Below the pieces are notes generated by a model, which was not told where the DNA came from, did no database searches, and saw only the letters and a list, made by a program, of their open reading frames with translations. From positions 29,512 through 93,511 of IMG/VR virus record IMGVR_UViG_3300035698_007281: 64,000 nucleotides of DNA. The stretch is one strand, 5' to 3'. The stretch is from a virus. This document shows positions 15,575 to 23,399 of the stretch, piece after piece (positions within the stretch are counted from its first letter, which is position 1; each line of letters begins with the position of its first letter). A program made the position numbers and the translations under genes.

Positions 15575-16330
15575 CTACCCTCCGAACATCCTCTTGATAC
15601 GCTGGGGGATGTAATCGGTCCAGAGAACGTCGAGGATCAACTTGGACGGTGAAACCCAACCACCATCCCCCCAACGTTCCTCGACCTCGTCCAACATGAA
15701 CTTGATCAACTGGTCCTCAGAGTAGTTGGTCCTCTCGGCACGGAGGGTGATCCAATCACCGGCCCCGGCGAAGGCCGAGTACTGGGAACCTGTTTCTTTG
15801 AGGTTGTACCTCTTCCGGCCCAGGAATCTTTTGGCGTATGAGTCAGCGATGTGTTGGGTGAGTTTCGGGTTGGGGTCGTTGAATTTTGGTTTGCCCCACC
15901 AGGGAATGACTTTTGGATTCTGGTGCAACTTACGAAGGCGTCTGATGAACCCGATCAGGTTCTTGTAGGCGTTGTTCCTTCCTTGGAACAAATGGAGGCC
16001 AGCATCACACGCCTCGAAGTATTTGGCCATGGCGGCCTTGATTGCCCCCACGCCCATCTCTTCCACGATTTTGGCCAAGAGGTTTTTCTGTTCGATGATC
16101 TCGTCATCGGAGACCCTGTTGTTCTTGGGATCCTGGATTGATTCGACCAGGATGAAGTCGGACTTGTTCCAGGCATCAACCACGACCTCGACTCGTTTGG
16201 GGATGTCCATGTTTGAGACCTCCCTCTCTCGTTTCGTTTCCCCTGGGTGGAGGATCGTGACGGTTAGAGGTTCGCCTTGGACAAATCGTTGGTGTTGTTC
16301 CTTGGACAGTTTCACTGTGAGGTTGGCCAT
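15575..16330 (-). CDS. Protein of unknown function
   Basis: The 251-residue protein starts MANLTVKLSKEQHQRFVQGE with GGAG upstream of ATG 16330. It has an N-terminal beta-rich part, a helical middle and an aromatic C-terminus (WGDGGWVSPSKLILDVLW). It is the first leftward gene of the divergent region. No family was recognised. Confidence 0.6.
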   Translation of the reverse strand: MANLTVKLSKEQHQRFVQGEPLTVTILHPGETKREREVSNMDIPKRVEVVVDAWNKSDFILVESIQDPKNNRVSDDEIIEQKNLLAKIVEEMGVGAIKAAMAKYFEACDAGLHLFQGRNNAYKNLIGFIRRLRKLHQNPKVIPWWGKPKFNDPNPKLTQHIADSYAKRFLGRKRYNLKETGSQYSAFAGAGDWITLRAERTNYSEDQLIKFMLDEVEERWGDGGWVSPSKLILDVLWTDYIPQRIKRMFGG

Positions 16331-16667
16331 TCTGTTCTCCGTTCTTCTTGGCCCAGTATAGCGACCGGGGTTGATATTCGGCGCGCAACTACTAACGCTC
16401 GTCGGGGGCTTGCGCCCCCTTCTCACGCTGGGTGTCGTTTTTTGATTCTCGTGGGTTCTCTCCCCCTAAAGGGGGAGAGAACTAAGGGGGTTAAGGGCCT
16501 CAGTTTGGTAAGGGTGTGGAGATCCTCTGAATAATCAGAACCCACGAAAAAATTGGATTGAGAAAAATTACATACCCCTTGATGAGATTCTCTGAGGAAA
16601 CTTTGAGGGGACCCTGACCCTGGTCGGTATAGTGTGCTGGCACCCAAACCGAAGGAGATCCACCAAC
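16331..16667. other. Divergent intergenic region with nested hairpins
   Basis: About 340 bases between oppositely directed genes hold no supported protein gene. A near-perfect hairpin at 16455-16482 has a 13-bp stem. It competes with an outer 11-bp inverted repeat (16449-16459 with 16537-16547). An AT-rich tract follows at 16548-16575. A rightward promoter lies at 16609-16633 and a leftward TATACT at 16355-16360. A replication origin, a regulatory RNA or a transcription switch are all possible. Confidence 0.5.
16609..16633 (+). promoter_or_regulatory. Class B promoter candidate (GGACCC, 13 bp, TATAGT)
   Basis: GGACCC and TATAGT are 13 bp apart, the spacing shared with five other sites. It lies 35 bases before the start of the rightward gene block. 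Confidence 0.5.
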
Positions 16668-17672
16668 ATGACCAAGAAGAAGTCCAAGACAACGGCGGAT
16701 TCAATGACCCCCACCGATGTGGCCGACATGGCCGACATCAAGAAGCAGTACTCGAAGGATTGCGGCCTGTTCGGTGAGGATCCGGACATGACCGTCGCTG
16801 AGTGTAAGGGGTGCAAGGTCGAGGACCACGTCATGTGGGTCCTCTGCCAGAAGTCCCACGCCCTCAAGAAGGGTGAGGCCCCTGAGGCCCCCCAGGAGGC
16901 ACCGGAACCCCCGGCCGCCCCTGAGGTCGTTGAGAAGGTCGAAGACGCCCCTGAGGCCGTCCAGGCCGTCGAGGAGATCCCCGAGGGGGTCACTCCTCCG
17001 GTCGATGAGATCCCTGAGAACCAGTGGCGCAATAGGACCACCGGGGAAATTATCTTCTTCCCTGAGAATGTGGCGGTTAACGTGGATAATTGGGAGAGGA
17101 TCGAAGGCGCCCTTGAGGAGGCCGAGGTGGACCAGACCGATGGCGGGGACCAGATGTCCGATCAGGAAATGCGGCTCAACCAAAACAACGCCATCAGTGG
17201 GAGTGGTGGGACTCCGGCCGAGGATGATCCAGGTACTGCCGTCGCGGCCGCCGAGGATGCCCCGTCCAGTGAGTCCCACCCCACCGATGGCGTGGCCAGT
17301 GCCGATGACAAGACCGAGGCGGTCTCGGAGATCCCGGACGCCGGGACGGGTGACCGAGGAGAGGACGCCCCCGACGAGGCCGCCTCGCCCCCCCGGCCCA
17401 AGAAGCTGAAGCCCAAGAAGCCCAGGCCCGCCGGGAAGGAAACTCTCCGGGGGATGGTGGCCGATATCATCTACGCCCTGGGTGACGGCCTCCACACGGC
17501 CCAGGAGGTCACCAAACGTACCATGGAGGCCTATGGGGACAAGATCGCCTCCAGGGCCTCCCTGGAGAAAACGGTGGGGTACGGTATCGGGTTCGGGAAG
17601 GCGTTCGGGATCCTCATCCCCGAGGGCCGGATCACGTTCCGTCTGAAGGTCGGCATCAGCCGGGAAGGGTAG
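16668..17672 (+). CDS. Zinc-motif and winged-helix-like protein, possible regulator
   Basis: The 334-residue protein starts MTKKKSKTTADSM with GAAGGAGATC upstream. Near residue 50 it has CKGCKVEDHVMWVLCQKSH, a possible zinc site. A long Pro/Ala/Glu-rich linker follows. The last ~80 residues (GKETLRGMVADIIYALGDGLHTAQEV...) look like a winged helix. It is the first gene of the rightward block, consistent with a DNA-binding regulator. This is inference from composition and position. Confidence 0.55.
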   Translation: MTKKKSKTTADSMTPTDVADMADIKKQYSKDCGLFGEDPDMTVAECKGCKVEDHVMWVLCQKSHALKKGEAPEAPQEAPEPPAAPEVVEKVEDAPEAVQAVEEIPEGVTPPVDEIPENQWRNRTTGEIIFFPENVAVNVDNWERIEGALEEAEVDQTDGGDQMSDQEMRLNQNNAISGSGGTPAEDDPGTAVAAAEDAPSSESHPTDGVASADDKTEAVSEIPDAGTGDRGEDAPDEAASPPRPKKLKPKKPRPAGKETLRGMVADIIYALGDGLHTAQEVTKRTMEAYGDKIASRASLEKTVGYGIGFGKAFGILIPEGRITFRLKVGISREG

Positions 17673-17675
17673 ATC

Positions 17676-18260
17676 ATGCGTTGTATCATCGGAGCGTTCG
17701 GCAACAAGGACATTCTCAACCTCGGTTGGTTCCTGGGTATGCTCGACCGGGTCAAGGCCGAGGGGTTGGTGGGCCAGTATCGGCGCTATGCCATGACGCC
17801 GTACTGTACCGTCTTGGGTGTGTTCGAGACCAAGTTGAAAGGGCGACAACCTCCCACGGCCGAGGCCGGTGTGGTGGCCGCTGGTAGTTTCACCAATGCC
17901 GAGTCCCTGGGTCTCCGTGGAGGAGAGCGCCCGCTGGATCTTCTCTCCCGTTTCATGGGCCGGACAACTATCGATGATGTGGCGTTGTCGTGCCGCCTGA
18001 TCGAGACCACGCCGGTTGAGGGGGTGGCCTTGGTAGTCGTTGGGAATGAACCCGAGAACCCGAGAACCTTCCTCGTCAGAACGTCGAGCGACCCCTCTAT
18101 GTTTTTCTGGCGACATGCCCCGAGTGGGTCGATTTACTTCGCCTCTCGGAACGAGCATATTCAACCGTGCGTGTCTTGGGGAACGGCCCCAGTTGAACTA
18201 CAACCCGACCACGTCCTGGATCTCAGAACGGGTGGGGTCGCCACAATCACAGGAGTGTAG
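17676..18260 (+). CDS. Class II glutamine amidotransferase-like protein
   Basis: The 194-residue protein begins MRCIIGAFGN and later has GVALVVVGNEP and RTFLVRTSSDPSMFFWRH followed by IYFASRNEHI. These resemble the Ntn-hydrolase core of class II amidotransferases (MCGIxG..., then FASE). The expected nucleophile Cys is at position 3 rather than 2, so normal processing would not expose it; the protein may be degenerate. It sits directly before a QueD-like gene. Fold assignment is moderate and activity is uncertain. Confidence 0.45.
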   Translation: MRCIIGAFGNKDILNLGWFLGMLDRVKAEGLVGQYRRYAMTPYCTVLGVFETKLKGRQPPTAEAGVVAAGSFTNAESLGLRGGERPLDLLSRFMGRTTIDDVALSCRLIETTPVEGVALVVVGNEPENPRTFLVRTSSDPSMFFWRHAPSGSIYFASRNEHIQPCVSWGTAPVELQPDHVLDLRTGGVATITGV

Positions 18261-18263
18261 AAC

Positions 18264-18695
18264 ATGGCCTCATCGTCTGTCACCAAGTCGTTCGTGATGA
18301 ATTTCATTCACCGCCTATTGTCGTCCGGTTTTACCGATCCGGAACGGATACTCCACGGGCACACCGCCGAGGTGGAGATCACTTTCACTGGCCGTTTGCA
18401 GGCCGGGCGTGTCGTGGGTGATGAAGACGTGGGGGAACTTATAAATCCGATTATGGAGGGTTTGAAGAACATCACGATTTTGAATGGTACGGCGGATCAG
18501 GATCTCATCACCAACTTGGTCAAAATCGCTACCGTCCAGATGTTCTCGTTCGATGGAGAACCAACCCCCTGTAATATCGCCGCCGAGATCGGGGCGGTCC
18601 TCAACCGGGTCTCGAAGACTGGGTCCCGTTCGTGGGCCGTGTCGAATGTCACGCTCTGGATCGAGGAAGAGATGTTTTCTTGGGATGTTGGGTAG
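18264..18695 (+). CDS. QueD/PTPS-like (6-carboxytetrahydropterin synthase family) protein
   Basis: The 143-residue protein has the T-fold signature: FVMNFIHRL (zinc His), LHGHTAEVEI (HGH pair), then GRVVGDEDVGELI in the place of GMVxDF, ITILNG in the place of the LDHxxLN block, and EPTPCNIAAEI for the PTxE motif. QueD makes 6-carboxytetrahydropterin for queuosine and for 7-deazaguanine DNA modification in some phages. Most zinc ligands are present, but the LDH block is changed. Confidence 0.65.
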   Translation: MASSSVTKSFVMNFIHRLLSSGFTDPERILHGHTAEVEITFTGRLQAGRVVGDEDVGELINPIMEGLKNITILNGTADQDLITNLVKIATVQMFSFDGEPTPCNIAAEIGAVLNRVSKTGSRSWAVSNVTLWIEEEMFSWDVG

Positions 18696-18739
18696 GCCCC
18701 TGGCCCGCCCGCTATACTGAACCACAAGGAGATTTACCG

Positions 18740-19783
18740 ATGAATAGACAAACTCTCGTTGACGCCATGGCCCAGGTGTTCCCCGCTGTGGCGTCCAACC
18801 CGACCGCCGAGGAGTGCGTTGACTTCCTCTTCACCGGCAACAAGATACGGGCCAGTGACGGCCAGATCCTGATCGAGGCCACTCTACCTGAGGACGCCGG
18901 TCTGGGGTGTCGTGTTCCGGCCGACGGGTTCTTCAAGTACATCCGGGCCATCCATGACGAGGAGATCAAATTCGACCTCGACGAGACGACCCTTACGGTC
19001 AAGGCCGGGCGGAAGAAGTACAAGACCTCCGTGGCCATGGATCCGAAACAACTCTCGAAGCTGACCCTCGAAAACATCGATTGGAAGCCGGTCCCCGCTG
19101 GCCTGATCGAGGGGATCCGCCGGGTTCGGTTCGCCGCCGCCAAGACCACCTCCCAAGGTGCGCTTTGTGGGGTGCGTGTCGAGGACAACCACGTCATGGC
19201 CGCGAACGCTTTCCGGATCGCGGTCTTCACGATGGACGATGCCGTGATGGAGGACGGTGGATTCAACGTGACCCAGGAACTCGCCTCCCAGTTGGTTCGG
19301 TATGAGTGTGAGATCACCGAGTGGGCCTGGAAGTCCGGGGTGTTGTACTTCCGAACACCGACCCTGGTCATCGCCGCCCTGGCCCTCTTCGGGCAGTACC
19401 CCGACGTGATGAAGTGGGTCGAGGACACCGAGGATCTCTCCATCGAGGTCAACCTCCCCGAGGAGACCCGTGAGTCCCTCCGGCGACTCCAGGCCCTCCA
19501 GAAGGAAGAGGCGACCTTGGACCAGGAGGTGTTGGTCTCGTTCGCCGAGGGCGAGATGACCCTGACCTCCGAAGGCCGCGACGGATCCTACCGCGTGGAC
19601 GAGAAGTTCGATGTCCCGGCCGAGGTCGCCCCCATGAAGTTCAAGATCCATCCGGGGTTCTTCTCCGACATCCTCGGCGAGTCCCAGGTTGTCAAGGTTG
19701 TCAAGGTGGCTGAGAACGGCCAGTTCGCCCGGTTCGAGTCCGAAGGGTTTGTGTACCTTTCGGCCACCGAACGTGTGGGATGA
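18740..19783 (+). CDS. DNA polymerase sliding clamp (beta-clamp/DnaN-like)
   Basis: The 347-residue protein starts MNRQTLVDAMAQVFPAVAS with AAGGAG upstream. It has the repeating strand-helix pattern of DnaN, for example LIEGIRRVRFAAAKTTSQ, LCGVRVEDNHVMAANAFRIAVF and the terminal EGFVYLSATERVG in the position of the DnaN C-terminal strand. It would tether the polymerase encoded just downstream; the loader is at 6278. A terminator follows the gene. Confidence 0.8.
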   Translation: MNRQTLVDAMAQVFPAVASNPTAEECVDFLFTGNKIRASDGQILIEATLPEDAGLGCRVPADGFFKYIRAIHDEEIKFDLDETTLTVKAGRKKYKTSVAMDPKQLSKLTLENIDWKPVPAGLIEGIRRVRFAAAKTTSQGALCGVRVEDNHVMAANAFRIAVFTMDDAVMEDGGFNVTQELASQLVRYECEITEWAWKSGVLYFRTPTLVIAALALFGQYPDVMKWVEDTEDLSIEVNLPEETRESLRRLQALQKEEATLDQEVLVSFAEGEMTLTSEGRDGSYRVDEKFDVPAEVAPMKFKIHPGFFSDILGESQVVKVVKVAENGQFARFESEGFVYLSATERVG

Positions 19784-19793
19784 TCGCTACAAT
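19769..19793 (+). promoter_or_regulatory. Class B promoter candidate (GAACGT, 13 bp, TACAAT)
   Basis: GAACGT and TACAAT are 13 bp apart at the very end of the clamp gene. It precedes the polymerase gene at 19879, with a terminator-like hairpin in between. Confidence 0.4.
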
Positions 19794-19832
19794 GTCTTGG
19801 TTGTCGTTTCGTGTGTTGTGTCTCCTCGTGGA

Positions 19833-19869
19833 CCCCGGTCCGGTGACCCTAATCACCGGGCCGGGGTTT
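19833..19869 (+). terminator. Strong hairpin terminator or attenuator before the polymerase
   Basis: A perfect 14-bp stem (19833-19846 with 19853-19866, six-base loop) is followed by only TTT. It ends 10 bases before the polymerase start, so it may act as an attenuator or hide the weak ribosome site as well as ending the clamp transcript. Confidence 0.65.
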
Positions 19870-19878
19870 GGATAAACA

Positions 19879-21117
19879 ATGGGAATTAAAAACTCATTCT
19901 TCTTCACGCCGGAAGAACTGTCGAAGACGGTCATCAAGAAGGCCGCCCGCCGGACCCCCACTCGTGGGTGTCAGGATTGTGGCCTGGATCGCCTGTGTCG
20001 ATCCGGTAGGATGGATCCCGCCGGTGGTGGTGACTTGGGGATCGCGGTGGTCATGGGATTCCCAGGCGATGAGGAGGGCCGTATCGACCGGCCGATGGTG
20101 GGCCGCCAGGGCGCTTTCCTCCGGAAGCATTTCCGGAAGGTGGGGATCAGCCTGGATGACGACTGCCTGAAGGTCCACGTCCTCCAGTGCCGGACCCCGA
20201 AGGACCGGCTTCCGGAGGGGGAGGAGTTGATGTGTTGCCGGTCGAGAGTGACCAAACAACTCCGTGAGTTCAAACCGGATCTGATCTTCGCCTTCGGGAC
20301 TCCTGCCATCTCCGAGATCCTGAGGGACGCCCCCTTCAGCGCCAACGCCTCCAACATGCACGGCCGGGTCGTCCCGTCCCACCTGTGGGGGTGTCCGGTG
20401 GTGTGTGGGTTTGCCCCCTCGTTTTACCTGTCCGAGAGGCAACGGGGAGAGAAGACCGGGAAGTTCGACGCCCGGATGACCGAGGCCATGAGGTTGGGCC
20501 TGACCGCCCTCGCCGGTCCTCCCCTGGTGGATACACGCCTCGACCCTGTCGGGTTCGAGATGGTCGAAGACTTGGCCGGGGTGGAGCGCCTCCTGAACCG
20601 CCTGACCGCCGAGAAGAAGCCCACGGCCTTCGACTGGGAGACAAACGGCCTCGACTCATTTCAACCTGATGCCAAACTCCTCCTGGCCTCCCTGGCCAAC
20701 GTTGAGGAGACCGCCTGGGTGATCCCCCTGGAACACCGCCAAGCGCGATGGTCCCCCGAGGATCTGGTCCAGGTTAAGGAGTACCTGAAAAACTGGTTGG
20801 CCGGGCCGACGCCGAAGATCATACAGAATTGGCAATTTGAGGAGGTGTGGTCTGTCGTCAAACTGGGGACGACCATCAAGAACGTGGTGGCCGATACGAT
20901 GGTCCGCGCCCACATCCTGGACAACCGATCTGGTGTGACCAAACAGGAGTTCATGGAGTTTGTCCGGTACGGGGAATCAGGACACAAAGGATCCGTGGAT
21001 CGGGCCGCCCTACACCACGAGTACCTCGACACGGTGGCCCGATATGGTGCGCTTGACGTGAGGTACGACCTCCGGATATATTACGATCAACTCGCCGAAC
21101 TACCTATGGAGTTTTGA
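19879..21117 (+). CDS. DNA polymerase A, N-terminal polypeptide: UDG-like plus 3'-5' exonuclease
   Basis: The first ~200 residues match an Fe-S uracil-DNA-glycosylase-like domain: CQDCGLDRLC, VVMGFPGDEEGRIDRPMVG, QCRTPKDRLPEGEELMCC. The usual GExPG reads GFPG, so glycosylase activity is doubtful. Residues ~240-412 carry the DnaQ-type exonuclease motifs FDWETNGLDSF, IQNWQFEE and YGALDVRYD. SPO1-type polymerases have a similar N-terminal layout. The stop comes where polymerase domains normally continue; they are encoded separately at 23399. A shared start-stop junction with the methyltransferase gene suggests insertion. Confidence 0.82.
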   Translation: MGIKNSFFFTPEELSKTVIKKAARRTPTRGCQDCGLDRLCRSGRMDPAGGGDLGIAVVMGFPGDEEGRIDRPMVGRQGAFLRKHFRKVGISLDDDCLKVHVLQCRTPKDRLPEGEELMCCRSRVTKQLREFKPDLIFAFGTPAISEILRDAPFSANASNMHGRVVPSHLWGCPVVCGFAPSFYLSERQRGEKTGKFDARMTEAMRLGLTALAGPPLVDTRLDPVGFEMVEDLAGVERLLNRLTAEKKPTAFDWETNGLDSFQPDAKLLLASLANVEETAWVIPLEHRQARWSPEDLVQVKEYLKNWLAGPTPKIIQNWQFEEVWSVVKLGTTIKNVVADTMVRAHILDNRSGVTKQEFMEFVRYGESGHKGSVDRAALHHEYLDTVARYGALDVRYDLRIYYDQLAELPMEF

Positions 21118-21119
21118 TA

Positions 21120-23399
21120 ATGCCTATTCTTGTTGGTGATTGCATCGAAGTCCTCGCTACCCTACCCTCCGGCCACTTCCACACCTGCATCACGTCCCCG
21201 CCCTACTGGGGCCTGCGTGACTACGGAACGGCTGAGTGGGAGGGCGGGGACGCGGAGTGCGATCACAGAAGCCCGGCGCAGGAGGCGAGTGACCGAACAG
21301 CCCTCAGAGTGATGCGGCTATGCCCCAAGTGCGGCGCTCGCAAAACCGACAAGCAACTCGGCCTCGAACCCACCCCCGCCGAGTACGTCGCCAAGATGGT
21401 CGCCGTGTTCCGCGAGGTCCGGCGCGTGCTGCGGGACGACGCAAGTCTTTGGCTTAACCTTGGCTCATCTTACGCTTCTGGTGATATACATCCCAGCCAG
21501 TCTCCCCTGCTTCGGCGTGCTTCTGCATGTGACACCGATGGCACAGCACGGCAAGGTTCTCAATGCGATTGTCTCGCCGGTCACGGTTCCGATGATGAAC
21601 ATCCAACCGGGACTCAGACCCGTCGTGACTGCAACACTCGCACCGACCAACCTTCTCCGCGAGAGCATTCAGGCCCCGCTTCGTCAAGCCGCGATTCGGC
21701 TGCGTCGAGTGAAAGCGAGCCACCTGCTCCCGCTTCTCTTGACGGCGTTCCTTCGTCCACCATGCGGCAATCTTCTTGCCAACCTTCGGACGCTTCCGAC
21801 CTCGGAGCCAAGGCTTTGGCTTCCCGGCTGTCGCCTCAGACATCTTGCGGCAACAATCCTTGGTCCGCTCATATGGGCGACTGCACGCCCGGCACGTCTT
21901 CGATGTCGCCGCCATTGGCTGTCCGCACTCAGGGCAAGGAATCTTTCTTCTCGGCATGTGGTCGCTCCGACTGTCAAGGAATAGGACGGTGTGGCTTCTG
22001 TTGGTGTAGTTTAGCAATCCCATCCCTTGCAGTCAAGCAAAAAGACTTGGTTCCGATACCGTGGCTGGTCGCCCTTGCCCTCCAGGCAGACGGCTGGTAT
22101 CTCCGCCAGGAAATCATCTGGTCGAAGCCCAACCCCATGCCGGAGTCCGTCACCGACCGCTGCACCAAGGCACACGAGAGCATCTTCCTGCTCACGAAGA
22201 AGCCAAGGTACTACTACGACCAGGACGCGATTCGGGAGCCACACCAGGACGCACATCGGGAAGCCAACCGCCCGACTCGGCGAGCCAACTTGAAAAAGGC
22301 CGTTGCTGATGGATGCCCTACATACCACACCGAAGATCACCAGCCGTCCATGGATCTCCCTATGGCCGGGCACGCCAATGGCCGCAACAAACGCTCCGTC
22401 TGGACCGTCAGCACCAGGCCGTTCAGCGGATGGTCTGAAACCTACCATCTGGCCCGTGTGGAACCGGGTGACGCTTCCGGTGGCACGAATCGCATAGAGT
22501 CTCCAGGTTGCCCAGTGCATGATCGTCAGGATCGTCAAGATGGTGGACGTTCAGGCGATCATCCGACCCACACTGGCAGCAGTGGAACTGATCCCGTTCA
22601 AGAGCAGCCTGCCGCGCCGTCGAGTGCTTCCACGCCCCGCGCGAGTTTGCATCCTCCCGATGATTCGGGTTCGCAGGCCCCTGGCAGTTCTCAGCCTGCC
22701 AAGCCCCGTAGCAATCGAACCCGCAAAACGGGCCACGCTCCTGCGACCACTTCGCCATGTACGCCTTCCGGTGAAACACCTGGCCGCACTGACGGCACGT
22801 CAGGGTCACCCGATCCCGCTGGGCCTGGTGAGAGCACGCCCGAGAGCAGAACTTGGCCGGATGAGATGGCCGCTGATTCACTGGATCAAACGCCGCACCA
22901 CACTGTTCGCAAGTCGTCATTGCCAATATCTCCTAAATGCACCTGTGTATTCTACCACAAGATAACCAAGAAAACAAGCCACTTCGCCACCTTCCCGCCC
23001 AAACTCATCGAGCCCTGCGTACTCGCCGGAACCTCCGCCAAGGGATGCTGCCCGGAATGCGGGGCGCCGTGGGAGAGAGTGGTAGAACGCAAGGCCATGG
23101 TCATCGACCGCAGCTCTCGCACGCACAGCAGGGGCCAGACCAGGAGCAGCGGAACGATGGTCGAGCCCCCGAGCAGCACCACGACCGGCTGGGAACCCGC
23201 CTGCCAGCACGACCAGCCACCCGAACCCTGCCGCGTCCTAGACCCCTTCGGCGGGGCAGGAACCACCGGCATGGTCGCCGCGCAGCACGGGAGGGACTAC
23301 ACCCTAATCGAACTCAACCCGGAGTACGCCGCCATTGCCGAGGACCGGGTTGGCAAGGCCGAGTGGTCCTATGAGAAACGAAGGAAGAGGTTTTTTTGA
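21120..23399 (+). CDS. DNA methyltransferase with two in-frame insertions over antisense HNH genes
   Basis: The 759-residue frame contains a beta-type N4/N6 methyltransferase in three blocks. Residues ~1-118 hold CITSPPYWGLRDYG (motif IV) and WLNLGSSYA. Residues ~299-437 hold KQKDLVPIPWLVALALQADGWYL and RNKRSVWTVSTRPFSG. Residues ~620-759 hold HFATFPPKLIEPCVLAG and DPFGGAGTTGMVA (motif I, SAM binding). The two segments between are Ser/Pro/Arg-rich, unlike the family, and coincide with antisense HNH genes at 21454 and 22423. The sense frame stays open throughout. GGAG precedes ATG 21120. It lies between the two polymerase halves. Confidence 0.8.
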   Translation: MPILVGDCIEVLATLPSGHFHTCITSPPYWGLRDYGTAEWEGGDAECDHRSPAQEASDRTALRVMRLCPKCGARKTDKQLGLEPTPAEYVAKMVAVFREVRRVLRDDASLWLNLGSSYASGDIHPSQSPLLRRASACDTDGTARQGSQCDCLAGHGSDDEHPTGTQTRRDCNTRTDQPSPREHSGPASSSRDSAASSESEPPAPASLDGVPSSTMRQSSCQPSDASDLGAKALASRLSPQTSCGNNPWSAHMGDCTPGTSSMSPPLAVRTQGKESFFSACGRSDCQGIGRCGFCWCSLAIPSLAVKQKDLVPIPWLVALALQADGWYLRQEIIWSKPNPMPESVTDRCTKAHESIFLLTKKPRYYYDQDAIREPHQDAHREANRPTRRANLKKAVADGCPTYHTEDHQPSMDLPMAGHANGRNKRSVWTVSTRPFSGWSETYHLARVEPGDASGGTNRIESPGCPVHDRQDRQDGGRSGDHPTHTGSSGTDPVQEQPAAPSSASTPRASLHPPDDSGSQAPGSSQPAKPRSNRTRKTGHAPATTSPCTPSGETPGRTDGTSGSPDPAGPGESTPESRTWPDEMAADSLDQTPHHTVRKSSLPISPKCTCVFYHKITKKTSHFATFPPKLIEPCVLAGTSAKGCCPECGAPWERVVERKAMVIDRSSRTHSRGQTRSSGTMVEPPSSTTTGWEPACQHDQPPEPCRVLDPFGGAGTTGMVAAQHGRDYTLIELNPEYAAIAEDRVGKAEWSYEKRRKRFF
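21454..21957 (-). CDS. HNH endonuclease, antisense inside the methyltransferase gene
   Basis: The 167-residue protein starts MPRRKIPCPECGQPM with GGAG upstream, has a zinc site at the N-terminus, and an HNH core of CECCSHDGSESRLDVHHRNRD plus ENLAVLCHRCHMQKH. It is read on the minus strand inside the methyltransferase gene and its stop codon lies in methyltransferase sequence. Free-standing HNH homing endonucleases spread by cutting uninterrupted alleles. Confidence 0.85.
   Translation of the reverse strand: MPRRKIPCPECGQPMAATSKTCRACSRPYERTKDCCRKMSEATAGKPKPWLRGRKRPKVGKKIAAWWTKERRQEKREQVARFHSTQPNRGLTKRGLNALAEKVGRCECCSHDGSESRLDVHHRNRDRRDNRIENLAVLCHRCHMQKHAEAGETGWDVYHQKRKMSQG
22423..22920 (-). 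CDS. Second HNH endonuclease, antisense inside the methyltransferase gene
   Basis: The 165-residue protein starts MTTCEQCGAAFDPVN after AGGAG, with several CxxC zinc knuckles and an HNH core (HCCQCGSDDRLNVHHLDD, then NLETLCDSCHRKRH). It resembles the HNH gene at 21454 in design but not closely in sequence. It lies exactly between the conserved methyltransferase blocks ending TRPFSG and starting HFATFP. Confidence 0.85.
   Translation of the reverse strand: MTTCEQCGAAFDPVNQRPSHPAKFCSRACSHQAQRDRVTLTCRQCGQVFHRKAYMAKWSQERGPFCGFDCYGAWQAENCQGPANPNHREDANSRGAWKHSTARQAALERDQFHCCQCGSDDRLNVHHLDDPDDHALGNLETLCDSCHRKRHPVPHGPDGRFQTIR

Noticed and set aside
16701-18164. Minus-strand frame of 487 codons
   Set aside because: It covers two well-formed plus-strand genes and has no motif or ribosome site; high GC makes such shadows common.
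21120-23399. Inteins in the methyltransferase
   Set aside because: The HNH genes are on the opposite strand and no Cys/Ser start or HN-C end of an intein is present at the joints.
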